Shown in pieces: positions 34,037 through 43,367 of a stretch of 64,000 nucleotides of DNA (position 1 is its first letter; each line of letters starts with the position of its first letter). Under the pieces are notes generated by a model. The model did not search any database. It was not told the DNA's origin and saw nothing but the letters and a program-made list of their open reading frames with translations. The stretch lies in the NCBI RefSeq assembly GCF_000196675.2, contig NC_015312.1, forward strand, positions 6,340,501 through 6,404,500, written 5' to 3'. This DNA is from Pseudonocardia benzenivorans CB1190 (GTDB lineage Bacteria > Actinomycetota > Actinomycetes > Mycobacteriales > Pseudonocardiaceae). The translations under genes and the position numbers were made by a program.

Positions 34037-35248
34037 ATGGCGGACAACGACGCGTTCCTGCTCAGTGGAATCTCCGTGTTCGACGGGACGGGCAGCCCCG
34101 TGCTCCCCGGCCAGGCGATCGTGGTCGAGAACCGACGCATCGCCTGGATGGGCCCGGAGGCCGATGCCCCGTCGTTCGCCGCGGAGCGGGTCTTCGACGG
34201 GCAGGGCGGCACCGTCATCCCGGGGATGATCAACTGCCATGCGCACGTCGCCCACGACGGCGCCGGCGACCTGGCCGCTCAGACGCAGGCCGACAGTCTG
34301 CCCATCGCCACGATCCGCGGAGTGAAGAACCTGCACGTGGCGCTGATGTCCGGCGTCACGAGCATCCGTGACTGCGGCGCCGCCGACGACCTCGCGATCG
34401 AGATGTCCAAAGCCGTCGACGACGGCATGATCCCCGGCCCCCGGATCCGCGCGGCCGGCCGAGTGATCACCATGACCGGGGGGCACGGCCACTTCATCGG
34501 GCGGCAGGCGGACGGCCCGGTGGGGACCGCGCAGGCCACGCGCGCCGAGATCGCAGGTGGTGCGCACTTCATCAAGGTGATGGCCACCGGGGGCGTGCTC
34601 ACCAAGGGCGTCCATCCGAACCAGACCGCGCTCCAGGTCGACGAGCTCACCGCGGTCGCGCGCGAGGCGCACAACGCCGGACGGCGGGTCGCGAGCCACG
34701 CCATCGGCGGCCAGGGCATCAAGAACGCGCTCAGAGCGGGCATCGACTCCATCGAGCACAGCTTCTACCTCGACGACGAGTCCCTCGAGATGGCCGTCGC
34801 CCAGGGCACGTTCCTCGTCCCGACGCTCATCGCCGTCAACAGGATCGTCGAGAACCCCGACAAGATCCCGTCCTGGGTGGTGGAGAAGGCCGAGTCGGAG
34901 TCGGGCGCCCACCGGGAGAGCTTCCTTGCTGCCGTCCGGTCCGGTATGAAGATCGCGGCGGGTACCGACGCCGGCACGCCCTTCAACCCGCACGGCGAGA
35001 TGCCCGCCGAGTTGGAGCTGATGGTGGAGTTCGGGCTGACGCCGACCGAGGCGCTCCTGGCCGCGACCCGCAACGCCGCCGAGAACATCGACCTGCTGCA
35101 CGAGGTCGGCACGCTCGAGACCGGCAAGCTGGCCGACCTCGTGCTCCTCGACGGCGATCCGACCGTCGACATCACGGCGGCCCACAACGTGGTGATGGTG
35201 GTCAAGGACGGTGTGGTGCATCGCAACGAGCTGAAGACTGCGAGCTGA
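34037..35248 (+). CDS. Amidohydrolase-superfamily metal-dependent hydrolase (imidazolonepropionase/Xaa-Pro dipeptidase-like)
   Basis: A 403-residue TIM-barrel hydrolase. The His-x-His pair is in INCHAHVAHDG. The carbamylatable Lys is in HFIKVMATGG; metal-site His residues are in RRVASHAIGGQGI and DSIEHSFYL; the catalytic Asp is in AAGTDAGTPF. The family includes prolidases and N-acyl-amino-acid hydrolases. AGGAG precedes the ATG. It lies in the importer operon directly after the lactonase-like gene, implying stepwise breakdown of the imported molecule. Confidence 0.88.
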   Translation: MADNDAFLLSGISVFDGTGSPVLPGQAIVVENRRIAWMGPEADAPSFAAERVFDGQGGTVIPGMINCHAHVAHDGAGDLAAQTQADSLPIATIRGVKNLHVALMSGVTSIRDCGAADDLAIEMSKAVDDGMIPGPRIRAAGRVITMTGGHGHFIGRQADGPVGTAQATRAEIAGGAHFIKVMATGGVLTKGVHPNQTALQVDELTAVAREAHNAGRRVASHAIGGQGIKNALRAGIDSIEHSFYLDDESLEMAVAQGTFLVPTLIAVNRIVENPDKIPSWVVEKAESESGAHRESFLAAVRSGMKIAAGTDAGTPFNPHGEMPAELELMVEFGLTPTEALLAATRNAAENIDLLHEVGTLETGKLADLVLLDGDPTVDITAAHNVVMVVKDGVVHRNELKTAS

Positions 35249-35252
35249 ACAC

Positions 35253-36269
35253 ATGAGCGCCGCGGGCCCCGACCCCCTGCTCGAGCTGCGTGACCTCCGG
35301 GTCCGTTTCGCCGTCCCCGGCGGAACGCTCTCGGCGGTCAACGGCGTCGATCTCGTCGTACGGCCGGGCGAGGCCGTCGGCGTGGTCGGCGAGTCGGGGT
35401 CCGGCAAGAGCGCCACCTGCCTGGCCATCCTCGGCCTGCACCCCAGGACGGCGCAGGTGTCGGGCTCGGTCGTCTTCCAGGGGCGGGACCTGCTGACCCT
35501 GAGCGACCGGGCGATGCGCTCCGTGCGCGGCCGGGAGATCGGCCTGGTGTACCAGGACCCGATGGCGGCACTCAACCCGGTGCGGTCCATCGGCGCGCAG
35601 CTGCGCGAGCCCTTGATGCTCCACCAGGGCATGACCCGCAGGCAGGCAAACGAGCGCGCGGCGGAGCTGCTCGCGCAGGTAGGCATCTACAACCCGGCCC
35701 GACAGCTGGCCGCCCATCCCCACGAGTTCAGCGGCGGTATGCGCCAGCGCATCGTCATCGCGATGGCGGTGGCCTGCCGGCCGCCGCTCCTCCTCGCGGA
35801 CGAGCCCACCACCGCACTCGACGTCAGTGTCCAGGCCCAGGTGCTCGACCTGCTGGCCGAGCTCACCCGGGATCTCGGCATCGCGCTCGTGCTGATCAGC
35901 CACGACCTGTCCGTCGTCTCGAGCGTCGCCGACCGGGTCGCGGTCATGTACGCCGGGCAGGTGGTCGAGCGGTCCCCGGCGATCTCCCTCTTCGAGGACC
36001 CACGACACCCGTACACGGCGGCCCTGTTGGACAGCATCAGCGAGGTCGACGACCTGCCGCCGGACGCCCTGCTGCCGACCATCCCCGGTTCACCCCCGGA
36101 CTTGCGCGCGCTACCGGCCGGCTGCCCGTTCGCGCCGCGCTGTCCTCGAGCCCAGGAGCACTGCGTGCGCGAGCCGCCGTCGCTGACCCCCGACCTCTCC
36201 GACCGGGATGTCGCCTGCTGGCACCCCGTGCCGGCGCGGAACGCGTCGCCGCTGAAGGTGGCCCGGTGA
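35253..36269 (+). CDS. ABC transporter ATP-binding protein, DppD-like
   Basis: A 338-residue ATPase with Walker A GESGSGKSA, signature FSGGMRQR, Walker B LLLADEPTTALD and the H-loop LISHDLSV. The C-terminal oligopeptide-transporter extension PDLRALPAGCPFAPRCPRAQEHC carries the Cys cluster seen in OppD/DppD. It forms a heterodimer with the next gene product to drive the importer. Confidence 0.94.
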   Translation: MSAAGPDPLLELRDLRVRFAVPGGTLSAVNGVDLVVRPGEAVGVVGESGSGKSATCLAILGLHPRTAQVSGSVVFQGRDLLTLSDRAMRSVRGREIGLVYQDPMAALNPVRSIGAQLREPLMLHQGMTRRQANERAAELLAQVGIYNPARQLAAHPHEFSGGMRQRIVIAMAVACRPPLLLADEPTTALDVSVQAQVLDLLAELTRDLGIALVLISHDLSVVSSVADRVAVMYAGQVVERSPAISLFEDPRHPYTAALLDSISEVDDLPPDALLPTIPGSPPDLRALPAGCPFAPRCPRAQEHCVREPPSLTPDLSDRDVACWHPVPARNASPLKVAR

Positions 36270-37258
36270 GCAGCAGCACGCACCTGCGCACCGCCGACGA
36301 CGAACCCGTCCTCGAGGTGCGGGACGCCGTCGTCACCTTCCGCGGCCGCCGCGCACTCGGGAAGCGCGCCGTCGTCCGCGCTCTCGACGGTGTGAGCCTC
36401 ACCCTGCCCCGCGGAGCCACCCTCGGGATCGTCGGCGAGTCCGGGAGCGGCAAGTCCACGCTCGCCCGCAGCATCGTCGGCCTCGAGAAGCTGCGTTCGG
36501 GCTCGATCACCGTTGCCGGCTCCGCGGAAGCCCGCGGCCGGGCCGTGCAGATGATCTTCCAGGACTCGCTCAACTCGCTGAACCCCCAGCGGACCATCGG
36601 CTCGACGCTCGGCGAGCCCCTCATCGTCCACAAGCTGCGGCCCCGCAACGAGGTGCGCGACCGTGTGGCGGAGCTGCTCGAGACCGTCGGCCTGGACCCG
36701 GACCTCGCCACCCGCAGACCGCTGCAGCTCTCGGGCGGCCAGCGCCAGCGGGTCAACATCGCCCGGGCCCTGGCGACCGAGCCCAAGGTGATCATCGCCG
36801 ACGAGCCCACCTCGGCGCTGGACGTCTCACTGCGTGGCCAGATCCTCAACCTCCTGCGCAGGCTGCAGCGGGAGCAGGACCTCTCCTACATCTTCATCAG
36901 CCACGACCTGGGCGTGGTCAGCCAGATCAGCGACCTCGTGGCCGTCATGTACCTGGGCCGGATCGCCGAGACGGCTCCTCGCGCGGAGATCTACGCGCGC
37001 CCCAGGCACCCCTACACCCGGGCGCTGCTCGGGGCTGCCGCCACACCGGACCCGCGGCGGGGCAGGGTGGCGCCCATTCCGGGCGAGCCGCCCAGCCCGG
37101 CCGACCCGCCGTCGGGGTGCGGCTTTCACCCGCGTTGCCCCGAAGCACTGCCGTCGTGTGCGCAGAACGAGGTCTTCCTGGAGCCGGCCGGCCCGGGTCA
37201 TCTCGTGTCGTGCCCCGTCGTCCTGTCCCGGGTCGAACGCGAGAGCTCGACCGTCTGA
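36266..37258 (+). CDS. ABC transporter ATP-binding protein, DppF-like
   Basis: A 330-residue ATPase with Walker A GESGSGKST, signature LSGGQRQRVNIARAL, Walker B VIIADEPTSALD and H-loop FISHDLGVV. It has the C-terminal Cys-containing extension PPSGCGFHPRCPEALPSC. It starts at GTG 36266, overlapping the DppD-like stop (GTGA). It is the last gene of the unit; a 209-bp gap without a visible hairpin follows. Confidence 0.94.
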   Translation: MSSSTHLRTADDEPVLEVRDAVVTFRGRRALGKRAVVRALDGVSLTLPRGATLGIVGESGSGKSTLARSIVGLEKLRSGSITVAGSAEARGRAVQMIFQDSLNSLNPQRTIGSTLGEPLIVHKLRPRNEVRDRVAELLETVGLDPDLATRRPLQLSGGQRQRVNIARALATEPKVIIADEPTSALDVSLRGQILNLLRRLQREQDLSYIFISHDLGVVSQISDLVAVMYLGRIAETAPRAEIYARPRHPYTRALLGAAATPDPRRGRVAPIPGEPPSPADPPSGCGFHPRCPEALPSCAQNEVFLEPAGPGHLVSCPVVLSRVERESSTV

Positions 37259-37467
37259 AGCCGGTCGTGCCGACGATGTCCACCACCCTTGTCGCCTCGT
37301 CGGTCTCGCCCCGGGAGGCCGCCGTCCCCCTTCGACCCGCCGGGTCCCGTTCGCGGATCGCCGGGACGGCGAGGACCTGACGATCTGCTGACGATCGGTG
37401 GCCCGCACGGGATCGGGTGCCGCGCCAGGTCGCCCGGGGCGCTCGACAGGAGCACCATGGTGCCGCG

Positions 37468-38247
37468 ATGACCTCGATCCCACGTCCGGCCCGATCCGCG
37501 CCCGTCCGCTGCGCCGCGGGAGGTACGACGGCGCCGGGGGCGCGGACGCGTGTCCTGGTGGTCGACGACGACGGCCGGATCCGGCAGGCCCTCTCCCTGG
37601 CGCTCGACGACGAGGGTTTCGCGGTGTCGACGGCGTCCTCCGGTGAGGAGGCCATGACGCTGCTGGCCCGCGATCCGGTCGACACCGTCCTGCTCGACCT
37701 GATGCTGCCGGGCACCGACGGGCTCACCGTGTGCCGGCGGCTGCGGGCACGGGGTGATCTGCCGATCATCATCGTCACGGCGCGGTCGGAGTCCGCCGAG
37801 GTCATCGCCGGTCTCGAAGCGGGCGCCGACGACTACGTGTCCAAGCCGGTGGTCGCCGGGGAGCTCGCCGCCCGGATCAGGGCGCTGGTGCGGCGCCGGC
37901 GCCCGGACACCGCGGCCGCCACGCTCACGATCGGCGACGTCGAGGTCCGCCCGGACGAGGGCGTCGTCCGTTGTCACCGCGACGGCGGGACGGCCGACGT
38001 CCATCTGACCAGAACGGAGTTCCGGCTCCTCGTCGAGCTGGCCGTGGCGGGAGGCAAGGTCGTCACGCGCGAGGACCTGCTGCGGCGCGTCTGGGACTAC
38101 GACTATCTCGGCGACACCCGGCTCCTCGACGTCCACATCCGGCGGCTGCGCTGCAAGATCGAACGCGACCCCGACCACCCGGCGCTGGTCCTCACCGTCC
38201 GCGGCTCCGGCTACCGGGCCGCCGTCCGAGCCGATGCCGACGGTTAG
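37468..38247 (+). CDS. OmpR-family response regulator
   Basis: A 259-residue regulator. The receiver domain (about 30-145) has VLVVDDDGRIRQAL, the phospho-acceptor Asp in VLLDLMLPGTDG, and the conserved Lys in DDYVSKPV. A C-terminal winged helix follows (LTRTEFRLLVELAVAGGKVVTREDLLRRVWDYDYLGDTRLLDVHIRRLR). The Arg/Ala-rich first 30 residues are extra; the true start could be a little downstream. It overlaps the histidine kinase gene by 14 bp. Confidence 0.92.
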   Translation: MTSIPRPARSAPVRCAAGGTTAPGARTRVLVVDDDGRIRQALSLALDDEGFAVSTASSGEEAMTLLARDPVDTVLLDLMLPGTDGLTVCRRLRARGDLPIIIVTARSESAEVIAGLEAGADDYVSKPVVAGELAARIRALVRRRRPDTAAATLTIGDVEVRPDEGVVRCHRDGGTADVHLTRTEFRLLVELAVAGGKVVTREDLLRRVWDYDYLGDTRLLDVHIRRLRCKIERDPDHPALVLTVRGSGYRAAVRADADG

Positions 38248-39619
38248 CCCACGGCGGGCCGGCCTGCTGCAGCGCCAGCTCCCCATGACCTGGAGGGTGG
38301 CCATCGCCTTTGCGGCGATGTCGATGGCGATCACGGGGCTGCTCGCGGTCGTGACCTGGCACCTCGCGTCGAGCTACCTGCTGAGCAGGCGCGAGCAGGG
38401 CGCCACCACCCAGGCGGCGGTCGACGCCCACCTCGTGCAGGAGGTGCTCCGCGACCCACGCAGGAACTGGCCCGTCGACCTCATCCAGGGACTCGCGGGT
38501 GGCGGTGACGTGACCGTCGCCCTGCGTCGGCAGGGGACGTGGACCGTCAGCGGACCGGCTCAGGACGTGCCGGCCCTGCCCGCCGAGCTGCTCGCACTGG
38601 CGGGGTCCGGGACCCCCGCCCGGCAGCGTGTCGTGGCCGCCGGACAGCCGGTTCTCGCGGTCGCGTTGCCCGTCGAGGGTGGCGTCTACGTCGAGGTCGC
38701 GCCGCTCTCGGGTCTCGACAGCTCGCTCCGGTTCCTGAGCGCCGTGCTGGCGGCGGGCGTCGGCGTCAGCGGGCTACTCGGTCTCGGCCTGGGCAGCTGG
38801 GCCGGGCGACGCGCCCTGCGTCCCCTGACGGAGCTGCGGGACGCGGCCGCTCGGATGGCCGCCGGCGACCTCGACGCCCGGCTCCCCGAACAGGACGACG
38901 CCGACCTCGCGCCGCTCGCGGCCACCTTCAACCGAACGGCGGACGACCTCCAGTGGCGGGTCCAGCGTGATGCCCGGTTCGCCGGGGACGTGAGCCACGA
39001 GCTGCGTTCGCCGCTGACCACACTGGTCAACGCCGTCGCGATCCTCCGTCGCCGACGCGACGAGCTGACCCCGACCGCACAGCAGGCGGTGGATCTCCTC
39101 GACGCCGACGTGCACCGCTTCCGCACGATGGTGAGCGACCTGCTCGAGATCTCCCGGGACGAGCGGATCGACGAGAGCGACCTGGAGGAGTGCGACATGG
39201 TGGACGTGGTCACCCATGCCGTCGGCGCCCGACCGGGGATCGTCGTGGACGTCGCGACGACGCCGCCCAAGGTCCTCGCCGACCGCCGCAGGCTCGACCG
39301 GGTCGTCGAGAACCTGCTGGACAACGCGGCGCACCACGGGGGCGGCGCCGTCCGGGTCGGGGTGTCGCCCTCCTCCGACGGAGTCCGGGTGGAGGTCGAC
39401 GACGCCGGTCCGGGAATCCCGGTGGAGCTGCGCAAGGAGGTGTTCGAGCGGTTCTCCCGCGGCGGCATCGCCGGGCGTCGCGAGGACACGGGCGGCACGG
39501 GGCTCGGCCTCGCGCTGGTCGCCCGGCACGTCCGCGCGCACCACGGCCGCGTGCGCATCGAGGAGAGCCCGTTCGGTGGCGCCCGCGTCGTCGTCGAGAT
39601 CCCGCGGGGCACGACGTGA
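38234..39619 (+). CDS. Sensor histidine kinase
   Basis: A 461-residue kinase. A membrane helix is at about 16-38, then an extracytoplasmic sensor of about 130 residues, a second helix near 175-195 and HAMP (RALRPLTELRDAAARMAAGDLDARL). The H-box is GDVSHELRSPLTT, the N-box VVENLLDNAAHHG, with G-boxes VDDAGPGIP and GTGLGLALV. It should phosphorylate the preceding response regulator. The signal is unknown. The following lipoprotein gene overlaps it by 4 bp and may modulate sensing, as CseA does in Streptomyces (analogy only). Confidence 0.93.
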   Translation: MPTVSPRRAGLLQRQLPMTWRVAIAFAAMSMAITGLLAVVTWHLASSYLLSRREQGATTQAAVDAHLVQEVLRDPRRNWPVDLIQGLAGGGDVTVALRRQGTWTVSGPAQDVPALPAELLALAGSGTPARQRVVAAGQPVLAVALPVEGGVYVEVAPLSGLDSSLRFLSAVLAAGVGVSGLLGLGLGSWAGRRALRPLTELRDAAARMAAGDLDARLPEQDDADLAPLAATFNRTADDLQWRVQRDARFAGDVSHELRSPLTTLVNAVAILRRRRDELTPTAQQAVDLLDADVHRFRTMVSDLLEISRDERIDESDLEECDMVDVVTHAVGARPGIVVDVATTPPKVLADRRRLDRVVENLLDNAAHHGGGAVRVGVSPSSDGVRVEVDDAGPGIPVELRKEVFERFSRGGIAGRREDTGGTGLGLALVARHVRAHHGRVRIEESPFGGARVVVEIPRGTT

Positions 39620-39840
39620 GACCCCGTCGGCGTGCCGTCGCGGTGGTGCTCCTGCTGGTCGGGCTGCTCACCGGCTGCGGCGTCGCCACCCAGGACCATC
39701 CCGAGCCCGTCGACCGGTCGGTGATACCGCCGGTGCCGACCCCCACCGTCGCCGTGCTGCCCGACCCTGGTTCTCCCGCGGTGCCGCCGTCCCCGACCCC
39801 GACTCCCCCGGTCACTCCCCCGGTCTCCGCGACCCGGTAG
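39616..39840 (+). CDS. Small Pro-rich lipoprotein coupled to the two-component system
   Basis: A 74-residue protein from GTG 39616. It has an Arg-rich n-region, a hydrophobic core and the lipobox LLTGC at about residues 17-21, followed by a Pro/Thr-rich, probably disordered tail. Its start overlaps the kinase stop (GTGA), so it belongs to the same operon. It probably sits on the outer face of the membrane next to the sensor. The end overlaps the convergent EamA-type gene by 29 bp. Confidence 0.75.
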   Translation: MRPRRRAVAVVLLLVGLLTGCGVATQDHPEPVDRSVIPPVPTPTVAVLPDPGSPAVPPSPTPTPPVTPPVSATR

Positions 39841-40756
39841 CCGGCTCGCGGACGTCTCCCCGAGGGGGCGCCGAACCACCACCGGTGCCGGCGTCGGGAC
39901 CGGCGCCGGACGAGGTGTCGGACTCGAGGAGTGGCGAGCGGGCGAGCAGGAGCGTCCCCACGCCCACGAGGACGGCGCCGATCACGCCCGCGGCCAGGAA
40001 GCCGCCACCGCGAGCCTGTTCGCCGAACACGGCGAGTCCCCAGGCCACCGACACGGCCGGGTTCGTCAGAGTGAACCCGGGCTGCGACGCGACGAGCGTG
40101 CCGCTCTCGAGCGCGTTCTGCAGGAGGAAGAACGACACCGGGCCGACGACCGCCACGGCGTAGGTCTGCCACGTCGTGAACAGGCCGTCGCCGCGACTCA
40201 CGGCCGCACCCACACCCGCGATGAGCGACGAGTTCAACCCGAACGCCGCGCCCGTGGCCACACCGAGGAAAGCGGCACGACGGCCCTGTCGAGCGCGCAG
40301 GCCCAGTACGACCAGGGCGACGATCCCGGCTGCCGTGAGCGCGATCCCCAACGCCCACGTCGCACCCGGCACCGTGCCCGGGTCCCCGCCCGACGGCGCC
40401 AGACAGCCCACGAGCATGCCCAGGCCGACGGACTGCAACCCGATCGCGGTCCAGTCCCGCCTGCCCAGGCGCAGGCCGAACATCCACGACGCCGCCAGCA
40501 GCGTGAAGGGCAGCTCGATCACCAGCACGGGCTGGACCAGCGCGATCCGTGAGACCGAGATCGACACCGCGTGCAGCACGAAGCCACCGAGCATCGCGAG
40601 GATGCCGAGGAGCCACGCCGGCCGACGGATCAGATCCAGCATCAGCTGCGCGGAGAACGACCGCGACTCCGGCTCGTCCCGGGCCGCACGGCGCTGCAGC
40701 ACCGACGCCGTCGCGTTCAGCGCTGCGGCGACGAGCATGAGCACGATTCCGAGCAC
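39812..40756 (-). CDS. DMT/EamA-like membrane transporter
   Basis: A 314-residue protein with about nine or ten membrane helices arranged as two half-repeats, as in drug/metabolite exporters. It opens MLGIVLMLVAAALNATASVLQRRAARDEPES and contains VQPVLVIELPFTLLAASWMFGLRLGRRDWTAIGLQ. The C-terminal 50 residues are hydrophilic and Gly/Pro/Ser-rich. The GTG start at 40756 is preceded by a weak GGTAGG. Specificity is unknown. Confidence 0.8.
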   Translation of the reverse strand: MLGIVLMLVAAALNATASVLQRRAARDEPESRSFSAQLMLDLIRRPAWLLGILAMLGGFVLHAVSISVSRIALVQPVLVIELPFTLLAASWMFGLRLGRRDWTAIGLQSVGLGMLVGCLAPSGGDPGTVPGATWALGIALTAAGIVALVVLGLRARQGRRAAFLGVATGAAFGLNSSLIAGVGAAVSRGDGLFTTWQTYAVAVVGPVSFFLLQNALESGTLVASQPGFTLTNPAVSVAWGLAVFGEQARGGGFLAAGVIGAVLVGVGTLLLARSPLLESDTSSGAGPDAGTGGGSAPPRGDVREPATGSRRPGE

Positions 40757-40940
40757 GCAGTACCTACCCCTCTATCCCGGTCGGGCCGCGGGCGCCCGGC
40801 CCCCTCTCCGTACCCGGGCGCGCGGACCGGGATGCGCCCGCACGGCGCACGTCACCCGGCGCGGTCCCGGGCGACGAACGCGAGGTCGTCCCGTTCCCGC
40901 GCGGGCGACGTCGAGGCGGGCCGGCGAGTACGAGCCGCCG

Positions 40941-41735
40941 TCACTGGCCGACCTTCACCCCCGGGAAACCCTGCGCGTACTGGATCGGCCGCGACGACCG
41001 AGCACCGACCCGGTCGCGGTTCCCTCCGGCCTCCCGGTGACCGACCGGCAGGACGACGCGTCCCGTCGTCGCGGCCAGCATCAGCGCGCTCGCGGTGTAC
41101 CAGGCGATGACCGCGGACGCGACGAGCACGACCGCGCCGATGGTCACCAGCACCGGAGCGGCCACCGTCATCCCGATCGCCAGCAGGGTGGAGCCGGCGG
41201 CCAGCGTCAACAGCACCAGGGCGAGGGCGATGTTCTCCGCCAGTGCGGCGACGAACCCGGTCCACGTGACGGCGGCGAGACCGATGAACCAGAAGCCGAA
41301 GGCGACCCTGGCATCGGTGCTGCCGGAGGTCCCGGGCGCGATGTGCAGACCGACGAGCAGCGTGTAGAGGCCGTAGCCGATCCAGAACGATCCCCAGGCC
41401 CCGTGGATCCCCGTCGCCAGTGCGTCACGGGCGCGGTAGGACCACATCGCGGCCAGGAGCTGGGCGATTCCCCCGAACGCGAAGGCGAACGGGAACAACA
41501 CCAGTGGCGTGGTCGTCTCGTTGCCGAACCAGCCCGCGAGGTTGGCCGCGACCATGAACGTCGACACGGCGAACCCGAACAGCCCCAGGATCGACGGGGC
41601 CGCGACGGGTTGCAGCGTTATCGTCGTGTGCTCTCTCCAGAACGCGTAGTCATCGGTACCGGGATGGTCGTGCGTACGCGGACCGGACTTCTCCGGGCTG
41701 CCGTTGTGTCCGAGGGCAGCGGCGTGGGTTGTCAT
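40941..41735 (-). CDS. GPR1/FUN34/YaaH (SatP)-family acetate transporter-like protein
   Basis: A 264-residue protein with six predicted helices after a 50-residue hydrophilic N-terminus. The opening QPVAAPSILGLFGFAVSTFMVAANLAGW parallels the family's N-P-[AV]-P-[LF]-G-L-x-[GSA]-F signature, but not exactly. Downstream segments GGIAQLLAAMWSYRARDALATGIHGAWGSFWIGYG match SatP closely. The family carries acetate or succinate with protons. ATG 41735 overlaps the DUF3040 stop by 4 bp and has GGAG upstream. The C-terminal tail is longer than usual. Confidence 0.83.
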   Translation of the reverse strand: MTTHAAALGHNGSPEKSGPRTHDHPGTDDYAFWREHTTITLQPVAAPSILGLFGFAVSTFMVAANLAGWFGNETTTPLVLFPFAFAFGGIAQLLAAMWSYRARDALATGIHGAWGSFWIGYGLYTLLVGLHIAPGTSGSTDARVAFGFWFIGLAAVTWTGFVAALAENIALALVLLTLAAGSTLLAIGMTVAAPVLVTIGAVVLVASAVIAWYTASALMLAATTGRVVLPVGHREAGGNRDRVGARSSRPIQYAQGFPGVKVGQ

Positions 41736-41944
41736 CTGATCACTCCACATGGTGGTACGCTGCCCAGCACCGCGCAGAGGATCGTCACCATCGATCCCGT
41801 CACGAAGAGCCCCACGGTCCACGTCGGCCGCCACCGTTGCTCACGGTGTCGTCGCGACCCGGCCATCGCCGCCGCGAAACCGGTGTCGGCGGAGAGGTCG
41901 CGCTCGATCTGCTCGAGTGCGTTCCGCTCCCGTTCGCTCAACAT
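41732..41944 (-). CDS. DUF3040 small membrane protein
   Basis: A 70-residue protein with the DUF3040 pattern: an N-terminal LSERERNALEQIERDLSADTGFAAAM amphipathic helix, a basic linker and a single membrane segment (WTVGLFVTGSMVTILCAVLG). The function is unknown. It is upstream of and overlaps the SatP-like gene (ATGA), making it a likely small partner of that transporter or simply co-expressed. Confidence 0.8.
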   Translation of the reverse strand: MLSERERNALEQIERDLSADTGFAAAMAGSRRHREQRWRPTWTVGLFVTGSMVTILCAVLGSVPPCGVIR

Positions 41945-42049
41945 CTGTCCTCCCTCCCTTGCGGTTGGTCGTCTGCTGTCCCTGGCCTACCCGGTTCGCG
42001 CCCGCAGAACTGGCACCGCGACGTTCGTCAGGGGATGGGAAGGTCGGGG

Positions 42050-43168
42050 TCACGCGGTGCGGTACCGCTCGAGATCCTGGGTTCTGACCCGGAGGCCGAG
42101 GCCGGCCCGCGACCGGTCGGGACGCAGCGAACCACCGGGCTCGGGTTCGAGGACACCGTCGAAGGCGATGCGCTCGATCCGCTCGTGGTCGTGGAAGTAC
42201 TCGAGGTGGCGCAGGTGCCAGACCGCCGTGCCGGCGTGCGCCGACACCTGCGGCGCGCAGTGCAACGAGAGGTCGAGGCACCTGGCGTCACACAGGGCGG
42301 CGACCCGCTGCAGCGCGGTGAGGCCACCGCACCGGGTGACGTCGGCCTGCAGGCAGTCGACCGCCTCGGCGGAGAGCATGCGGTGGAAGTACGGCAGGTC
42401 GTAGCCGTACTCCCCCGCGGCGACGTCCATCCCGCCCGGACCGCGGTCGCGCAGCAACCGCAAACCGTCGAGGTCGTCGGAGCTGACCGGTTCCTCCAGC
42501 CAGCGGACGTCGTCGTCGGCGAGCCGGTCGGCCCAGCCGAGCGCCTGCTTGCGGGTCCACGCACCGTTGGCGTCGACGAAGAGCTCGACGTCGTCGCCGA
42601 TCGCGCGGCGGGCGACCCGTACCCGGTCCTGGTCCTCGTCCGGCCGGCGGCCGACCTTCATCTTCACCCGCGGGATGCCGGCGTCGACCCAGCCGCGCAG
42701 CTGCTCGGCGAGCCGACGGTCGTCGTAGGAGGTGAACCCGCCGCTGCCGTAGATCGGCGTCGCCTCGTGGACCGCGCCGAGGGCCGTCGAGAGCGGCATC
42801 GACTGCAGCCGGGCGTGCAGGTCCCACAACGCGATGTCGGCCGCCGAGATCGCCTCGGCGACCAGCCCGGGACCTCCGAGGTTGCGCACGGCGTGCCGCA
42901 TCGCGGCCCAGGACGCGGCCGGGGTGGCGGCGTCCCGGCCGCGGACGACGCCGGCGAGCGTCCCGGTGACCACACCGACCGCGGCCGGTCCGGCGTAGGT
43001 GTAGCCGATTCCGGTGTGCCCGCCGCCATGGGCGCGCACGAGGACGAAGGTCGTGGAGTCCCAGCTCATGGTGGCGTCGGACTCCGGTCCGTCGGTGGGG
43101 ATCGTGTAGGCGGCCGCCTCGAGCCGCTCCACGACGGGATTTTCGCTGTTGGGGGCGGTGTCGCGCAC
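42050..43168 (-). CDS. Mandelate racemase/muconate-lactonizing-enzyme family protein (enolase superfamily)
   Basis: A 372-residue enolase-superfamily member. The catalytic K-x-K is in IPRVKMKVGR. Metal ligands follow in ELFVDANGAWTRKQALGWADRL, WLEEPVS and AAGEYGYDL, with the later CGGLTALQRVAALC. The general reaction is abstraction of a proton alpha to a carboxylate; racemase, dehydratase or cycloisomerase activity cannot be distinguished. The frame opens with GTG 43168, with AAGGA too close, so GTG 43132 is an alternative. It is divergent from the ThDP-enzyme operon. Confidence 0.87.
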   Translation of the reverse strand: MRDTAPNSENPVVERLEAAAYTIPTDGPESDATMSWDSTTFVLVRAHGGGHTGIGYTYAGPAAVGVVTGTLAGVVRGRDAATPAASWAAMRHAVRNLGGPGLVAEAISAADIALWDLHARLQSMPLSTALGAVHEATPIYGSGGFTSYDDRRLAEQLRGWVDAGIPRVKMKVGRRPDEDQDRVRVARRAIGDDVELFVDANGAWTRKQALGWADRLADDDVRWLEEPVSSDDLDGLRLLRDRGPGGMDVAAGEYGYDLPYFHRMLSAEAVDCLQADVTRCGGLTALQRVAALCDARCLDLSLHCAPQVSAHAGTAVWHLRHLEYFHDHERIERIAFDGVLEPEPGGSLRPDRSRAGLGLRVRTQDLERYRTA

Positions 43169-43367
43169 TCCTTCGGCCTACCCCGCCCGCTCGGCCGTCG
43201 TCGGCCCGCCGCCGTTTCGTCAGGCAATCGCAGGGTGCCGTCCTGAACCGGGCGCGGGGAGTCCGGGTAGCCGTGGAGCAGGGCCACATCGGACCGGTCG
43301 CGGGGGCACCGCGACGGGATCGTGGCACGGCCCGCCATCACGACACCGCGAGGAGATGAGGACGGCA

